Assembly (NCBI GenBank): GCA_964509205.1
Contig: CAZDVW010000001.1
Coordinates: forward strand, 1-64,000
DNA length: 64,000 nucleotides
Direction of reading: 5' to 3'
Origin: Duodenibacillus sp964509205
GTDB taxonomy: Bacteria > Pseudomonadota > Gammaproteobacteria > Burkholderiales > Burkholderiaceae_F
Below are positions 1 through 9,043 of this stretch, piece by piece. The notes under the pieces were generated by a model. It was not told the DNA's origin, made no database searches, and saw only the letters and a list, made by a program, of their open reading frames with translations. Within the stretch, counting starts at the first letter, position 1. The number at the start of each line of letters is the position of its first letter. A program made the position numbers and the translations under genes.

Positions 1-1
1 T

Positions 2-673
2 TCTTCCTTGTCTGGAGCCTCAGACCTTCACTTTGCGGCGGATTCTATCCTCTACGGCCTCAACAAGATCTGCGGGATCACTTCCCCGGAGGCGCTGTCG
101 GCGGCCATCGCCGGGCATGCGGCCATCGCCGGTTTGATTTTCTGCGAAAAATCACCGCGAAATCTCACTCGGGAGCAGGCACTATCGTTAAGCCAAATGG
201 CCAAGGGACGCATCAAACTAGCCGCCGTCTTTGCGGACATGCCGATTACTGCCATGGTTGAGCTCGTCAAACTCACAGGCGCCTCTTACGTGCAGCTGCA
301 CGGAAACGAAAGCATTGAAACGATCGCTAAGTTGCGTGCTGCACTGCCTTCTGTCGGCATCATCAAGGCTTTACGCATCCGTAGCGACGAGGACTTTGCC
401 GCATACTCTCAATATGCTCCCTTGTGCGATCTGATGCTTTTGGACTCGGGCACTCCAGGCTCAGGAACCTCTTTTGACTGGAAACGCATTCCGGCAACGG
501 TCGACCGCCATCGAACGTTGCTTTCCGGCGGCATCGGCTGCCGCAACCTGAAAGAGGCTTTGGCACAAGGCTTTTTAGGCGTTGATATGAACTCGGCTTT
601 AGAAAAGCAAAAAGGCATGAAAGATCCGGAGCTCATCAAAAACGCACTCGAAATCATTCACGAAACCATTTAA
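2..673 (+). CDS. trpF: Phosphoribosylanthranilate isomerase, probably the C-terminal half of a TrpC-TrpF fusion (5' partial)
   Basis: Catalyses the isomerisation of N-(5'-phosphoribosyl)anthranilate in tryptophan synthesis. The catalytic Cys lies in KICGIT near the visible N-terminus and the catalytic Asp in LLDSGTPGSG. The phosphate-binding end reads LSGGIGC and GVDMNSALE. The frame is open to the first base of the window. A TTG at position 8 could serve as a start, but the residues before the barrel (ILYGLNKICGIT) match the linker of the enteric bifunctional TrpCF (LLGENKVCGLT). The NSALE ending also matches that form rather than the SSGVE of stand-alone TrpF. I therefore read this as a TrpCF protein cut by the window edge. 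trpB follows 15 bp downstream in the same operon. Confidence 0.9.
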   Translation, partial: SSLSGASDLHFAADSILYGLNKICGITSPEALSAAIAGHAAIAGLIFCEKSPRNLTREQALSLSQMAKGRIKLAAVFADMPITAMVELVKLTGASYVQLHGNESIETIAKLRAALPSVGIIKALRIRSDEDFAAYSQYAPLCDLMLLDSGTPGSGTSFDWKRIPATVDRHRTLLSGGIGCRNLKEALAQGFLGVDMNSALEKQKGMKDPELIKNALEIIHETI

Positions 674-688
674 AGAGGAACAACCATC

Positions 689-1915
689 ATGACTATTTTG
701 AATCCTTTCTTTGGTAAATACGGCGGACAATACGTACCCGAGGTACTGATTCCCGCCTTGGATCAACTGGAAAAAACGTTTATTGAGGCTCGAAAGGATC
801 CGCTCTTCAAAAAAGAACTCAGCGATCTTTTAAACAAATATGCCGGTCGTCCCACGCCGCTGACTTTGTGCCGCAATCTGACGGCCGGAACCAAAACAAA
901 GATTTATCTGAAGCGCGAAGACCTCCTGCACGGAGGAGCACACAAAACGAACCAAGTCTTGGGCCAAGCGCTTTTGGCAAAACGCATGGGAAAGACTCGA
1001 ATCATTGCTGAGACCGGAGCCGGTCAGCACGGTGTGGCCACGGCACTGATCTGTGCACTGCTCGGATTCAAGTGCTGCATCTACATGGGCATCAAAGACA
1101 CCGAACGTCAAAAACCCAACGTGTTTCGCATGCGTCTGTTGGGAGCGGAAGTTCGTCCCATTGCTGTCGGTGCAGGTACTTTAAAAGAAGCGTGCAACGA
1201 GGCCTTGCGCGACTATGCGGCCAACTTTGAAAACACGCACTACATGATCGGCACCGCAGCCGGCCCCCACCCCTTCCCGACTATCGTGCGGGAATTTCAA
1301 AAGATCATCGGCGAAGAGATTCACGAACAAATCTTAAAAGAAGAAGGACGTCTGCCCGATGCCTGCATCGCCTGCGTAGGGGGCGGATCCAATGCCATCG
1401 GCATGTTCACGGACTTCTTAGATACCGACGTGCCTTTGTACGGCGTCGAACCCGCCGGGAAGGGACTGGATTCCGGCAAAACCGGCGCCACGATTCAGCG
1501 CGGAACCGACGGAATTTTCTTCGGAGCTTTATCCAAAAACTTGCAAACCCCTGACGGACAAATCAAGGAGTCTTATTCCATCTCCGCCGGTCTTGATTTC
1601 CCTTCCGTCGGACCTCAGCACGCCTATCTTGATTCCATCGGGCGCGTCCGATACGTCGGAGCAACCGATAAGGAAGCCCTGGAAGCCTTTGTACTGCTTT
1701 CAGAAAAGGAAGGCATCATCCCCGCGCTTGAATCCTCTCATGCGCTGGCTCATGCCATCAGGATGATGCGTCAAAACCCCGATAAGGAACAGATTTTGGT
1801 AGTCAACATTTCCGGTCGCGGCGACAAAGATATCTTCAGCGTTGCCAATTATTTTCAACAATTAGGATGCATTCGCAGTGACGGCACCATTGATCCCTCG
1901 GTGCTCAAGGACTAA
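689..1915 (+). CDS. trpB: Tryptophan synthase beta chain
   Basis: PLP enzyme that condenses indole with serine to give tryptophan, working as an alpha2-beta2 complex with TrpA. The Schiff-base lysine is K86 in HGGAHKTN and the catalytic glutamate is E108 in AETGAGQHG. The glycine-rich phosphate loop CVGGGSNAIG and the C-terminal SGRGDKD are present. At 408 residues it is slightly longer than usual. ATG 689 follows an AGAGGA ribosome binding site. By memory of the families it resembles enteric TrpB (LNPFFGKYGGQYVPE; HGGAHKTNQVLGQALLAKR) much more than the Burkholderia form, which has HTGAHKVNNVIGQ. It sits between trpF and trpA as in most trp operons. Confidence 0.97.
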   Translation: MTILNPFFGKYGGQYVPEVLIPALDQLEKTFIEARKDPLFKKELSDLLNKYAGRPTPLTLCRNLTAGTKTKIYLKREDLLHGGAHKTNQVLGQALLAKRMGKTRIIAETGAGQHGVATALICALLGFKCCIYMGIKDTERQKPNVFRMRLLGAEVRPIAVGAGTLKEACNEALRDYAANFENTHYMIGTAAGPHPFPTIVREFQKIIGEEIHEQILKEEGRLPDACIACVGGGSNAIGMFTDFLDTDVPLYGVEPAGKGLDSGKTGATIQRGTDGIFFGALSKNLQTPDGQIKESYSISAGLDFPSVGPQHAYLDSIGRVRYVGATDKEALEAFVLLSEKEGIIPALESSHALAHAIRMMRQNPDKEQILVVNISGRGDKDIFSVANYFQQLGCIRSDGTIDPSVLKD

Positions 1916-1925
1916 GGAGAAAAAA

Positions 1926-2759
1926 ATGCAACATCGTTTTGAAAAGCGCTTTGCCTCTTTGCAGGCTCGTCATGAAGGCGGCTTCATGCCTTTTACCACG
2001 CTTTGCGACCCGGACAAGGAAACTTCGCTCCAAATTCTTGAAGCACTGATCAAGGGCGGGGCCGATGCCTTGGAATTAGGTTTTCCCTTCTCTGACCCCT
2101 GTGCTGACGGTCCCGTCATCCAAAATGCGGACAAACGCGCTTTAGACTCAGGCGCAGTGACGGCTGACTTCTTTGATTTAATCGCCGCTGTTCGAGAACG
2201 TCACCCCGACATTCCGATGTCGATTTTGGTATACGCCAACGTGGTCACAGCGCACGGTACTGAGAACTTTTTCAAACAAGCCAACCGGTCAGGATTGGAT
2301 GCCGTACTCATTCCGGACGTCCCCGTTGATATGCTCGAAACACACGAGAACTTCCTAAAATGTGCTGAGGACAACGACGTCAACACCGTACTCATTGCTC
2401 CTCCCAATGCCTCGGAAGAAACTCTCGAGAAAATCGCACGGCTATCCAAGGGTTATGTCTACGTGCTTTCTCGTTTCGGCACAACCGGTACAGAGAATTC
2501 TCTCGGCCGCCCCGTCGACATCATCAAGCGACTCAAAGCCTTGCATGGAGCGCTCCCTATTTTGGGATTCGGCATTTCGACCCCGGAGCACGTCAAACAA
2601 GCACTGGAAATTGGAGCGGCCGGAGCCATCGCAGGCTCTGCCTGCGTCAAGATCATCGAAAAGCATTTAGGGGATGTTCCGACCATGCTCAAGGAACTCA
2701 CCGACTATGTGACAGTCATGAAGGCGGCAACGAAACTTCCGTTTAAACAGTGCTCCTGA
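1926..2759 (+). CDS. trpA: Tryptophan synthase alpha chain
   Basis: Cleaves indole-3-glycerol phosphate to indole and glyceraldehyde-3-phosphate, and passes indole to TrpB. The catalytic pair is E50 in ALELGF and D61 in FSDPCADGP. The phosphate-binding loops GFGIS and GAIAGSA are present. The chosen start, ATG 1926 (MQHRFEKRF), lies just after the trpB stop and is preceded by AAGGAGA. A longer frame from 1878 would run through the end of trpB and adds only non-homologous residues. Length is 277 residues, normal for the family. The N- and C-terminal residues (FEKRFASL; MKAATK) again look enteric. It is the last gene of the operon. Confidence 0.96.
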   Translation: MQHRFEKRFASLQARHEGGFMPFTTLCDPDKETSLQILEALIKGGADALELGFPFSDPCADGPVIQNADKRALDSGAVTADFFDLIAAVRERHPDIPMSILVYANVVTAHGTENFFKQANRSGLDAVLIPDVPVDMLETHENFLKCAEDNDVNTVLIAPPNASEETLEKIARLSKGYVYVLSRFGTTGTENSLGRPVDIIKRLKALHGALPILGFGISTPEHVKQALEIGAAGAIAGSACVKIIEKHLGDVPTMLKELTDYVTVMKAATKLPFKQCS

Positions 2760-3079
2760 CCATCAGCGAGGCGTTGCAAACCTGCCTTTCCGCTCCCCGG
2801 CTTGCGGCGCCTCGTTTGTTTGGCTTGCCTTGCTCGCTCACGTTTCCACTGAATTCATGAGCCGGTTTGTCTTGTTACATGTTTTTCTTGTCAAACCAGT
2901 TAACATATCAAAGCGAGTGTCGGACTTACCCCTTACGACAAGGCCAATTCCGACATGAGCACGCACCGTTCATCCTGTTCTCAGAGGGATGCTGTCGGTC
3001 AGAAGTGTGTCATTAGCGACTGAACCAAACAGGAAAGCGGAACAGTAGATGTAGTTCCTAAACAATCGGAGAGAACCTC
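2760..3079. other. 320-bp intergenic region between trpA and the asparaginase gene
   Basis: No credible coding frame. Two weak dyads are visible: CGAGGCG pairing with CGCCTCG at about 2767-2773 and 2809-2815 with a 35-nt loop, and TGTCGGA (2918-2924) with TCCGACA (2949-2955). Neither is followed by a T-run, so neither is a clear terminator. The promoter of the downstream gene must lie here, but I see no convincing -35/-10 pair. Confidence 0.4.
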
Positions 3080-4126
3080 ATGACACTGATCAAAACCATC
3101 GTTGCGCTTGCCGCAACAGGCATCTGTGCAACTTCCATTGCTGCCCTTCCTAAGATTGCCGTCCTTGCCACAGGCGGCACGATTGCAGGTGCCGGAGAAT
3201 CGGCCACGGGATCGGCCTATCAAGCCAGCAAACTATCCGCCAACCATCTCGTCGCTGCCGTTCCGCAACTGGCGGATATTGCCGAAGTCACCCCCAAACA
3301 AGTCGTTCAAATCAGCTCGCAAGATATGACAGACGACGTGTGGCTTAAGCTCAACAAGCTCATCAATGAAGAGTGCCGCCAGTACGACGGCTTTGTGATC
3401 ACGCACGGCACGGACACCATGGAAGAGACGGCTTATTTCTTGAATCTGACTCTGCGTTGCAAGAAACCTGTCGTTTTGACAGGCGCCATGCTCCCGCCGA
3501 CCAGTCTCGGAGCCGACGGATCCCGCAATCTTTATAACGCCGTTTTGACGGCTGCTGAAAAGGAAACGGCCAAGCAAGGCGTTGTGATTGCGATGAACAA
3601 CATTGTCCTCAATGCGCGCGACGTTACAAAATTCAACACTGTGCAGCTGGAAACATTTACCCCGGCCAATTTTGGAAAAGCCGGAACCATCTTTAACAAC
3701 AAAGTGGTTTACGAGAGAAAGCCTCTTCGCAAACACACGAGCGAAACGCCTTTTGATGTGACGGGACTGACTCGATTGCCGAAGGTCGGCATTGTCTATA
3801 TGCATGCCGGCGCAGAAGATGTTCAAGCTCAAGCCCTTGTTGATTCCGGCTACGACGGCATCGTCAATGCGGGCGTCGGCAACGGCAACATCCACAAATC
3901 CACCTTCCCGGTTCTTGAGAAAGCGGCTAAAGATGGAATTGCTGTCGTTCGCAGCTCGCGAATCCCAACGGGAGCAACCACAAAGGATGCGGAAATCGAC
4001 GATAACAAATACGGCTTTGTCTCTTCCGGAACGCTCAATCCCCAAAAGGCACGCATTCTTCTCATGCTGGGACTGACAAAAACGCACGACTTTAAGAAGT
4101 TGCAAACCTATTTCGATCAGTATTGA
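3080..4126 (+). CDS. ansB: Type II (periplasmic) L-asparaginase
   Basis: Hydrolyses asparagine to aspartate and ammonia in the periplasm. Residues 1-22 form a Sec signal peptide ending in SIAALP. The two family signatures are ATGGTIAG (nucleophile T34) and THGTDTMEE (T111-D112). The substrate-loop region LGADGSRNLYNA and the C-terminal dimer segment are present. Length of 348 residues equals the E. coli AnsB precursor. ATG 3080 follows CGGAGAG. The gene stands alone, with 320 bp of non-coding DNA upstream and a strong terminator 38 bp downstream. A secreted asparaginase fits an amino-acid-using gut organism; that ecological reading is inference. Confidence 0.95.
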   Translation: MTLIKTIVALAATGICATSIAALPKIAVLATGGTIAGAGESATGSAYQASKLSANHLVAAVPQLADIAEVTPKQVVQISSQDMTDDVWLKLNKLINEECRQYDGFVITHGTDTMEETAYFLNLTLRCKKPVVLTGAMLPPTSLGADGSRNLYNAVLTAAEKETAKQGVVIAMNNIVLNARDVTKFNTVQLETFTPANFGKAGTIFNNKVVYERKPLRKHTSETPFDVTGLTRLPKVGIVYMHAGAEDVQAQALVDSGYDGIVNAGVGNGNIHKSTFPVLEKAAKDGIAVVRSSRIPTGATTKDAEIDDNKYGFVSSGTLNPQKARILLMLGLTKTHDFKKLQTYFDQY

Positions 4127-4163
4127 TCTTGATGCAGCCCCATTACAGTTTTAGGTAATCAAT

Positions 4164-4196
4164 ACCGCTCTTTCGTTTTTCGAAAGAGCGGTTTTT
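4164..4196 (+). terminator. Intrinsic terminator after ansB
   Basis: Perfect 12-bp stem ACCGCTCTTTCG / CGAAAGAGCGGT around a TTTTT loop, followed by five T. It lies between ansB and the convergent Mrp gene. The opposite strand has only a short A/T flank, so it works best for ansB. Confidence 0.9.
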
Positions 4197-4208
4197 CTGC
4201 CAGACGGT

Positions 4209-5306
4209 CTATGTGCGATCTTGGCTGCCGTCAAGAGGTTCGACTTTGACCGACGGCATCACGCTCGTCATGTCTCTCGGCATCGCAGAAACGGAAACGG
4301 CTACTCGAAGAGCGGCCTTTTCCATTTCCTGAACAAAGTCACTTGACGCATTCGCCTCTGTGACATCACAACAACCGCTGACAGCCGGTGCGATTGGAAG
4401 CGATCCGACAATGGGAACACCGAAACTTTCTGCCAGCTGTTCAGCGCCTCCCGATCCGAATATCCGTTCAACCCGGCCGCAGTCGGGACACTTGTAGTAC
4501 GCCATGTTTTCGACAAGACCAACAACGGGAATTCCGACCTTTTCAAACAGGCGAAGGCCTCGGGCAGCGTCTGCACAAGCTAATGTCTGCGGCGTTGTTA
4601 CAACAACCGCCGCCGTTACGGGAATTGACTGTGCAAGCGTCAGTTGGATATCACCGGTTCCGGGCGGCAGATCAACAACGAGGTAATCCAGATCTTGCCA
4701 CTGCGTTTTCTCTGCCAACTCCCGAATGGCATTCGATGCCATCGGACCGCGCCATGCGAGGGGTTCTTTTTCGCTGACAAAGAAACCAATCGAATTGACT
4801 TGAAGGCCGTGCGCCGCAACAGGAAGCATCGCTTTGCCGTCTGATATTTCCGGCTTTTCCCGTGCGCCCAGCAAAATCGGAACCGACGGCCCGTAGATGT
4901 CGGCATCTAAAAGCCCGACGCGAGCGCCCTGTCTTGAAAGCGCCAATGCCAAGCCCAGAGCAACGGTCGACTTTCCGACGCCGCCCTTAGCCGAACCGAC
5001 GGCCAAGATATTTTTAACGCCCTTTAACGGTTTCAGTCCGAGTTTGACCCGATGGGCAACAATTCCAGACTCGACGTGAAGATCAAGCGATTCAAACCCG
5101 AGTTCCTTCACTTTGGCAAGAAGACGACGGCGTATTTCCCTTTCTGCGTTTTTTTGGGGAAATCCGAATCGAAGCTTGATGCAAAGCTGCGTTTTCGTTT
5201 CAGAAACGGCCGCTTCTTTAACCGCACGCAGGTCATCCAACGTCTTGCCAGTAATCGGTTCAACAACCGATCCGATTGCCTTGCGAAAACCATCCGGCGA
5301 ACTCAT
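4209..5306 (-). CDS. apbC: Mrp/ApbC family iron-sulfur cluster carrier ATPase
   Basis: P-loop ATPase of the Mrp/NBP35 family that binds and transfers Fe-S clusters to apoproteins in the cytoplasm. Residues 1-95 form a DUF59-type domain. The deviant Walker A is SAKGGVGKST, with K112. The motif DADIYGPSVP and the ATPase core follow. The cluster-binding CxxC is YKCPDCG in the C-terminal third. Length of 365 residues is typical. ATG 5306 follows AGGAG at 9 nt. It is divergent from metG (117 bp apart), the common arrangement of these two genes in proteobacteria. Confidence 0.93.
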   Translation of the reverse strand: MSSPDGFRKAIGSVVEPITGKTLDDLRAVKEAAVSETKTQLCIKLRFGFPQKNAEREIRRRLLAKVKELGFESLDLHVESGIVAHRVKLGLKPLKGVKNILAVGSAKGGVGKSTVALGLALALSRQGARVGLLDADIYGPSVPILLGAREKPEISDGKAMLPVAAHGLQVNSIGFFVSEKEPLAWRGPMASNAIRELAEKTQWQDLDYLVVDLPPGTGDIQLTLAQSIPVTAAVVVTTPQTLACADAARGLRLFEKVGIPVVGLVENMAYYKCPDCGRVERIFGSGGAEQLAESFGVPIVGSLPIAPAVSGCCDVTEANASSDFVQEMEKAALRVAVSVSAMPRDMTSVMPSVKVEPLDGSQDRT

Positions 5307-5423
5307 ACGGAGACACTCCTTAAAGCCATTGCTTTAACTTTTCAAAAAATACCTCTCTGAGCGTTACAATTTGAGTTTACGCCGGAAATTCCCTTTGCGG
5401 CGCTTGATTTTCAAGGCACAGCC

Positions 5424-7487
5424 ATGACAGAGAAACAACGTACGATTTTTGTGACAACTGCTTTGCCCTATGCCAACGGGGCTTTCCATATCGGCCACAT
5501 CATGGAATACATTCAAGCCGACATTTGGGTTCGTCACGAGCGAATGAGCGGCAACAAGGTGTACTTTGTCGGCGCCGACGATGCGCACGGCGCCCCGATT
5601 ATGATTGCCGCCCAGAAAAAAGGCATCACGCCTCAAGCATTCGTCGCAGAAATTGCGGCCGGTCGCAAACAATATTTGGACGGCTTTCACATTCAGTTTG
5701 ATCACTGGCACTGCACGGACAGCCCGGAAAATACGTTCCTTTCTCAGGATATTTACAAAAAACTGAAGCAAGCCGGTCTGATCTATACCAAAGATATTGA
5801 ACAGTTCTATGACACGCAAAAAGGCATGTTCCTTGCTGACCGGTACATCAAGGGCACGTGTCCGAAATGCGGCGCGCCTGACCAGTACGGCGATTCGTGC
5901 GAAGTCTGCGGTTCCGTTTATTCGCCGACGGACTTAAAAGATCCGAAGAGCGTCCTGTCCGGCACGACGCCCGTTATGAAAACGTCCACGCATTATTTTT
6001 TCAAACTCTCCGATCCGAAAGCGATTCAGTTCCTTCGCGAATGGACGAGAGGAAACGGCGCTGACGGCAAACCGCGCGTTCAGGCCGAAGTGCTCGCCAA
6101 AGACGAAGAATGGCTCGGCGAGTCCGGCAATTTGGCCGATTGGGACATCTCGCGCGACGCGCCTTACTTCGGCATTGAAATTCCGGACGCTCCCGGGAAG
6201 TATTTCTACGTTTGGCTCGATGCTCCGGTCGGCTATTTGGCAAGCTTTAAAGCTTTCTGCGAAAAAAACGGCATGGACTTTGTCAAGACTCTGTCGGCAC
6301 CGGATACCGAACAAGTCCACTTCATCGGCAAGGACATCATTTACTTTCACACGCTCTTTTGGCCCGCGATGCTTCACTTTGCCGGAAGCCCCTATCGCAT
6401 TCCCGATCACATCAACGTTCATGGTTTCGTCACCGTAAACGGTCAGAAGATGAGCAAGTCTCGCGGAACCGGCATTAGTCCTTTGCAATACCTTGAACTC
6501 GGTATGAACGCCGAATGGCTGCGTTACTACCTTGCTGCGAAAATGACGAGCCGCGTCGAAGACATTGACTTTACGAAAGACGACTTCCAGGCGCGCGTGA
6601 ATTCCGATCTCATCGGCAAATACGTCAACATCGCAAGCCGTTCAGCCGGATTTATCTTCAAGCGCTTTGAAGGCAAAGTTTCCGATGCGGCCATGAGCGA
6701 TGCATTGGTTGTTTCAATCGCCAAAGCTGCTCCGGAAATCCAATCCTTCTATGAGGACCGAGAATTCAGCAAGGCCCTGCGCCGCATTATGGAACTGGCG
6801 GATTCCGTCAATGAATACGTGGATCGCGAAAAGCCGTGGGAGCTTGCCAAGACCGAAGGGAAAGAAGCGGATCTGCAGCGCGTCGCCTCCGTTGCCTTGG
6901 AATCATTCCGATTGCTTACCCTGTACTTAAAACCCGTTTTACCGGCAACGGCACACAAGGTTGAACAATTCCTCAATTGCGGCGAATTGACCTGGGCAAA
7001 CGTTTCTTCTGTTCTTTCCAGCGCAAAACCCATCTCGAAGTTCGAGCATCTTATGGGACGCGTTGATCGCGAAAAGCAACTCGACGTTCTCGTTCCCGAG
7101 CACGCTCAAGTCGAAGAAAAACAGATTCCGGGAGGCGAACCCATCGCTGCTGAGTGCACGATCAACGATTTCGCAAAACTTGATCTGCGCGTGGCGAAAA
7201 TCGTCACGGCTGAACGAGTCGAAGGATCGACCAAGTTGCTTCGCTTTGAACTTGATCTCGGCGAGGGTCGCCTGCGGCAAGTTTTCTCCGGTATTCAGGC
7301 CGCCTACAAGCCCGAAGATCTCGTTGGAAAACTCGTCATCATGATTGCCAATCTGGCGCCGCGCAAAATGCGCTTCGGCATTTCCGAAGGCATGCTCCTT
7401 TGCGCCAGCCGATCTGACGGCAAGCCCTCTGAACTTTACCTGATCGAGCCTTTTGAAGGCGCCGAACCGGGAATGCGTTTAAGTTAA
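5424..7487 (+). CDS. metG: Methionyl-tRNA synthetase
   Basis: Charges tRNA-Met. It is a class I synthetase with HIGH at residues 22-25 (FHIGHIMEY) and KMSKS at about 342-346. The zinc-binding insertion (CPKCG then CEVCG) is present in the connective region. The C-terminal 110 residues form the dimerising tRNA-binding domain starting FAKLDLRVAKI. Length of 687 residues is close to E. coli MetG. ATG 5424 is chosen because the family N-terminus begins a few residues before TTALPYANG. A possible -10 TACAAT at 5365-5370 lies 54 bp upstream, with only a weak -35. Confidence 0.97.
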   Translation: MTEKQRTIFVTTALPYANGAFHIGHIMEYIQADIWVRHERMSGNKVYFVGADDAHGAPIMIAAQKKGITPQAFVAEIAAGRKQYLDGFHIQFDHWHCTDSPENTFLSQDIYKKLKQAGLIYTKDIEQFYDTQKGMFLADRYIKGTCPKCGAPDQYGDSCEVCGSVYSPTDLKDPKSVLSGTTPVMKTSTHYFFKLSDPKAIQFLREWTRGNGADGKPRVQAEVLAKDEEWLGESGNLADWDISRDAPYFGIEIPDAPGKYFYVWLDAPVGYLASFKAFCEKNGMDFVKTLSAPDTEQVHFIGKDIIYFHTLFWPAMLHFAGSPYRIPDHINVHGFVTVNGQKMSKSRGTGISPLQYLELGMNAEWLRYYLAAKMTSRVEDIDFTKDDFQARVNSDLIGKYVNIASRSAGFIFKRFEGKVSDAAMSDALVVSIAKAAPEIQSFYEDREFSKALRRIMELADSVNEYVDREKPWELAKTEGKEADLQRVASVALESFRLLTLYLKPVLPATAHKVEQFLNCGELTWANVSSVLSSAKPISKFEHLMGRVDREKQLDVLVPEHAQVEEKQIPGGEPIAAECTINDFAKLDLRVAKIVTAERVEGSTKLLRFELDLGEGRLRQVFSGIQAAYKPEDLVGKLVIMIANLAPRKMRFGISEGMLLCASRSDGKPSELYLIEPFEGAEPGMRLS

Positions 7488-7510
7488 GTATAGAAAAACG
7501 CTTTTGAAAG

Positions 7511-7543
7511 ACGGCATCGGAACGCAACCCGATGCCGTTTTCT
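7511..7543 (+). terminator. Intrinsic terminator after metG
   Basis: 10-bp perfect stem ACGGCATCGG / CCGATGCCGT with an 8-nt loop, followed by TTTTCTT. It lies 24 bp past the metG stop and separates metG from the transporter gene. Confidence 0.88.
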
Positions 7544-7619
7544 TATCGAGATCATCTTCCTGACCCAAATCCCTTTCAGGGTGTTAACCTGTCAGTCGGT
7601 CTTTTTCTTTGAGATTTTG

Positions 7620-8483
7620 ATGCCTGCGGTTTCCCTTTGGATTCTTGTTGCCGGATTTCTTTTTACCCTGACATCCATGTCGGTCAAGATGTGCGCCGGC
7701 TACTTCTCGCCCTTTGAAATTCTCTTTTGGCGTTCCCTTTTCGGCGTTGTTTGTCTTTTTTTCGTCATGGTTCATAAGGGCATCGCTTTCCCGACAAAGT
7801 ACCCGCTGTCGCATCTCAAGCGCAGTCTTGCCGGCGTTACCTGCTTTTCTTTGGAAATCTTAGCTCTGAGCCGACTTCCGCTTTCTGTCGAACAGTCTGT
7901 CTCTTACCTCAGTCCGCTCATTTTTTGCTTCTTTTTCATTGTCTCATCAAAACGCGCCGGAAATCGCATTGATTGGCCTGTCATCGGCGCTGTCATCGTC
8001 GGTTTTATCGGGGTTCTGATGATTGTCAGACCGTCGAGCAATACGTTTGACCTCATCGGTATTCTTCTGGCGCTGTCTGCGGCTTTTGCCGGCGCCTGCG
8101 TCAGCTGGTTTCTGCGCGACCTCGGTCGCCAGGGAGAACCGAAAGAACGAGCCGTGTTTTACTTCATGCTCGCAGGCCTTCTGATGAGTCTAATCGGCCT
8201 ATCTTTGGATCCGAATCCCATTCATCTGCCGCAAGGCAAGTGGATTGCGCCGTTGATCGGCGTCATGACAACAGCGCTGATTGCCCAAATGTGCTGGACT
8301 TACGCCTGGGAAAAGGGAAACTCGCTTCTCAATGCCGTCTTTCAATTTGCCGGCATTTTCTTCGGCGTCCTCGTGGGCATGATTGCCTTTAAAGAACAAC
8401 CGGACCTGCCGACGATTGCCGGTGCTGTAACCATCTTCTTAGCCGGTCTTTTTTCCTCGCTTTACTTCAAGCGGAAAAATTAG
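7620..8483 (+). CDS. EamA/DMT-family membrane transporter
   Basis: Ten-helix drug/metabolite transporter-type permease of the inner membrane; the substrate cannot be told. Two EamA repeats are visible, about residues 1-130 and 145-285. Each has the helix pattern of the family, for example FEILFWRSLFGVVCLFF and the conserved late-helix glycine and proline residues. ATG 7620 gives 287 residues starting MPAVSLW directly with helix 1. A GTG at 7581 would add 13 residues but has no usable ribosome binding site. The gene is single, between two hairpins. A second, unrelated EamA protein lies at 54428. Confidence 0.8.
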   Translation: MPAVSLWILVAGFLFTLTSMSVKMCAGYFSPFEILFWRSLFGVVCLFFVMVHKGIAFPTKYPLSHLKRSLAGVTCFSLEILALSRLPLSVEQSVSYLSPLIFCFFFIVSSKRAGNRIDWPVIGAVIVGFIGVLMIVRPSSNTFDLIGILLALSAAFAGACVSWFLRDLGRQGEPKERAVFYFMLAGLLMSLIGLSLDPNPIHLPQGKWIAPLIGVMTTALIAQMCWTYAWEKGNSLLNAVFQFAGIFFGVLVGMIAFKEQPDLPTIAGAVTIFLAGLFSSLYFKRKN

Positions 8484-8552
8484 TTCTTCGTTTTGGATGC
8501 CGAGAGAAGAATTCTGTGGGTTATCTCCCTTAAAAGGAATCCTTCCAATCAA

Positions 8553-8583
8553 CAAGGCCGAACACATCAACGGCTCGGCCTTG
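8553..8583. terminator. Hairpin between convergent transporter and erpA genes
   Basis: 9-bp perfect stem CAAGGCCGA / TCGGCCTTG with a 13-nt loop. There is no good T-run on either strand, so termination strength is doubtful. Its position between two convergent genes suggests a shared bidirectional terminator. Confidence 0.4.
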
Positions 8584-8629
8584 AATCAATTAAAGAGAAA
8601 ACGTCAGTCAGAAGTTCTCTGCCGACGCT

Positions 8630-8995
8630 TTAAACGGAGAAAGAACTGCCGCACGAGCACGACGTAACGGCATTGGGATTGCGAATCACAAACTGCGCAC
8701 CTTCCAGTTCATCTTTGAAATCGATTTCTGCACCAACAAGGTACTGGAAGGAAAGCGGATCCACGAGGAAGGTAACGCCGTCGCACAGAATCACCGTATC
8801 GTCGGCCTCTTTCGCTTCTTCAAACTGGAATCCGTACTGAAACCCCTGACAACCGCCTCCTTGTACAAAGACGCGCAAAGGCATATTCGGATTTTCTTCC
8901 TCGGAAAGCAGTTCCTTGACCTTTGCAACACAGGCATCCGTAAATTTGATCGGATCCGAAGCCGCTTCGGGCACTTTCTTTTCAGTCTCTTCCAT
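8630..8995 (-). CDS. erpA: Iron-sulfur cluster insertion protein ErpA
   Basis: A-type Fe-S carrier that delivers clusters to targets such as IspG/IspH. The three ligands are C49 in GGGCQGFQYGF and C113/C115 in TSCSCGSS. The residues VDPLSFQYLVGAEIDF are the family core. Length of 121 residues includes an acidic N-terminal tail of about 12 residues, as in other betaproteobacterial ErpA. It is transcribed alone on the minus strand, with a 48-bp gap to the end of mltA, and could be read through from that operon. The Mrp-type carrier at 4209 is a likely functional relative. Confidence 0.94.
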   Translation of the reverse strand: MEETEKKVPEAASDPIKFTDACVAKVKELLSEEENPNMPLRVFVQGGGCQGFQYGFQFEEAKEADDTVILCDGVTFLVDPLSFQYLVGAEIDFKDELEGAQFVIRNPNAVTSCSCGSSFSV

Positions 8996-9043
8996 AGTCC
9001 TGATGACTCTTTGAAAACAGATTCGGATTATAGTCGTTTGCGG

